64,000 bases of DNA. Source: Paenibacillus sp. OK003 (GTDB taxonomy: Bacteria > Bacillota > Bacilli > Paenibacillales > Paenibacillaceae). Location: the NCBI RefSeq assembly GCF_900109515.1, contig NZ_FOBD01000009.1, positions 1 through 64,000 of the forward strand. Direction: 5' to 3'. Shown here one piece after another: positions 63,140-64,000 of this stretch (positions are counted from its first letter, which is position 1; each line of letters begins with the position of its first letter). The notes beneath the pieces were generated by a model. The model was given only the letters and a program-made list of their open reading frames with translations, ran no database searches and was not told the origin of the DNA. A program made the translations under genes and the position numbers.

Positions 63140-63165
63140 GCATAAAATTTAATGCCTTTAATAAC

Positions 63166-64000
63166 TTAATACTTAATCATATATAGCGTGATTTCTTCAC
63201 GGTTGTGAAACAACTGTTTGGAACGCTGAATCTGCATCCGGGAGCGCTCAAATGTATCGATGACTTCTTTAATCAATGCGAGCGGCTTCTTATGCAATAA
63301 CTTCACCGTTACAACCGCTGTTCCCCCTGATTGAAGACTGTATAACAGATCCGATATAAGACGGCTCATCAGCTTGGGGCTCCAGCTCATATCACATACG
63401 AGCAGATCGAATTCCCCTTCGCGGAAACGTACATCACCGGCATTTTTTTTCAAAAAGGTCAGTTTGGGCGATTCCAGCAGGGTCGCATCCATTTTGGCTG
63501 GATCAACAGCTGTAACTTCAAGCCCGCGCTCAAGCAGGAAAGAGGTCCATCCACCTGGTGCAGCACCGATGTCCAATGCTTTGTGAAAAGAAGTAAAGTC
63601 GATGCCAAATGTCTGCTCCGCTTCAAGCAATTTGAATTTGGCCCGGGAGATTTGCCCCTCTTCCTTCTGAAAACGAACGGCTCCGCCACTCCAGTCCGAC
63701 AGATTTTGATCAGGTCTGGATACACCGGCATATAACATGTCATTCGCAACGAAGACAGAGATAACATGATCCGCATCACGGACAACCCACTCACAGCCAA
63801 GATCATCCAACTTCTCAGTCAACAGCTGTTTCAAAGAAGCAGCGTTCTCCTGCCAGAAGGCACCTTCGGTTTTACGAACCTGTAATGCAACTTTAGTTCC
63901 TGTTAACTCGGTATGGTTCAGCACAAATGAAATCAATTTTTCCATGGCTTGCGCCGAATCTTCCGTATTTTCCTGAAATTGAACAGGTTGAATATGGCGT
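63166..64000 (-). CDS. FtsJ/RlmM-like SAM-dependent rRNA methyltransferase (partial)
   Basis: The C-terminal 278 residues of a Rossmann-fold methyltransferase. The SAM-binding motif is KALDIGAAPGGWTSFLLERGLEVTAVDPAKMD, followed by FDLLVCDMSWSP and GGTAVVTVKLLHKKP, as in RlmM/FtsJ proteins (K-D-K-E type). The N-terminal part resembles the THUMP-like domain of such enzymes (FVLNHTELTGTKVALQVRKTEG). The frame is open to the right edge with no stop, and the ATG at 63945 lacks a ribosome-binding site, so the start is outside the window. It probably methylates 23S rRNA, but the exact position cannot be stated. Confidence 0.85.
   Translation of the reverse strand, partial: RHIQPVQFQENTEDSAQAMEKLISFVLNHTELTGTKVALQVRKTEGAFWQENAASLKQLLTEKLDDLGCEWVVRDADHVISVFVANDMLYAGVSRPDQNLSDWSGGAVRFQKEEGQISRAKFKLLEAEQTFGIDFTSFHKALDIGAAPGGWTSFLLERGLEVTAVDPAKMDATLLESPKLTFLKKNAGDVRFREGEFDLLVCDMSWSPKLMSRLISDLLYSLQSGGTAVVTVKLLHKKPLALIKEVIDTFERSRMQIQRSKQLFHNREEITLYMIKY

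Noticed and set aside
1..64000. tRNA, rRNA, insertion sequences or prophage
   Set aside because: No cloverleaf-like or rRNA segments, transposase, or phage structural genes were recognised. XerS is a housekeeping type and no integrated element flanks it.

Overview
The window looks like a chromosomal segment of a Paenibacillus-type Firmicute of moderate GC. Supporting signs are strong AGGAGG-type ribosome-binding sites, many TTG starts, XerS, PspA-DUF350-DUF4178-DUF4247, fused amino-acid ABC components, and a PdhABCD operon. No tRNA, rRNA, insertion sequence, prophage or CRISPR array was seen. Most of the window is core metabolism, and nearly all genes can be assigned to a family.

Region by region. 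0-6 kb: aldo/keto reductase, GNAT acetyltransferase, xerS, moeA-mobB (molybdenum cofactor) and a small HNH protein. 5.5-8.5 kb: an envelope-stress operon, pspA-DUF350-DUF4178-DUF4247, behind a consensus sigma-W promoter, then an LpdD-like protein. 8.6-10.4 kb: a polysaccharide deacetylase, and a LysM-3D cell-wall protein behind a c-di-AMP (ydaO) riboswitch. 10.7-14.2 kb: a fused amino-acid ABC transporter divergent from an M20 amidohydrolase. 14.4-21.9 kb: a glucan block with a GH13 neopullulanase/cyclomaltodextrinase, a broken beta-helix gene, glgBA and divergent glgC. 21.9-26.2 kb: an operon of ABC ATPase, FG-GAP lipoprotein, response regulator and histidine kinase. 26.2-36.2 kb: MFS transporter, ArsR-type regulator, HAD hydrolase, topB, fur (with a perfect PerR box upstream), gltD, thyA-dfrA. 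36.4-41.6 kb: the pyruvate dehydrogenase operon pdhABCD with a clear sigma-A promoter. 41.7-46.3 kb: esterase, LMW phosphatase, TRIC/UPF0126 membrane protein, thiN, NlpC/P60 hydrolase, and an atypical response regulator. 46.4-50.7 kb: the thiazole operon tenI-thiO-thiS-thiG-thiF behind a TPP riboswitch with its terminator. 50.8-52.4 kb: an ABC-F ATPase.

52.5-63.1 kb holds the most unusual system: a ten-gene, tightly spaced minus-strand operon resembling a divergent Tad (type IVc pilus / type II secretion superfamily) machine. It begins with a Hanks-type Ser/Thr kinase fused to a ParA/CpaE-like domain. This is followed by a CpaB-like SAF protein, two more degenerate ParA/TadZ-like proteins, a TadA/CpaF-like ATPase, one large TadB/TadC-like membrane protein, and four small proteins with a single N-terminal membrane helix. 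No prepilin peptidase, secretin or canonical Flp pilin is present here. A good sigma-A promoter lies upstream of a long terminator-like hairpin that ends just before the kinase ribosome-binding site, suggesting control by attenuation.

The window ends in an FtsJ/RlmM-like methyltransferase whose reading frame stays open to the right edge, so that gene is probably cut off. Assignments come from reading the sequence and from family knowledge; no database search was run.
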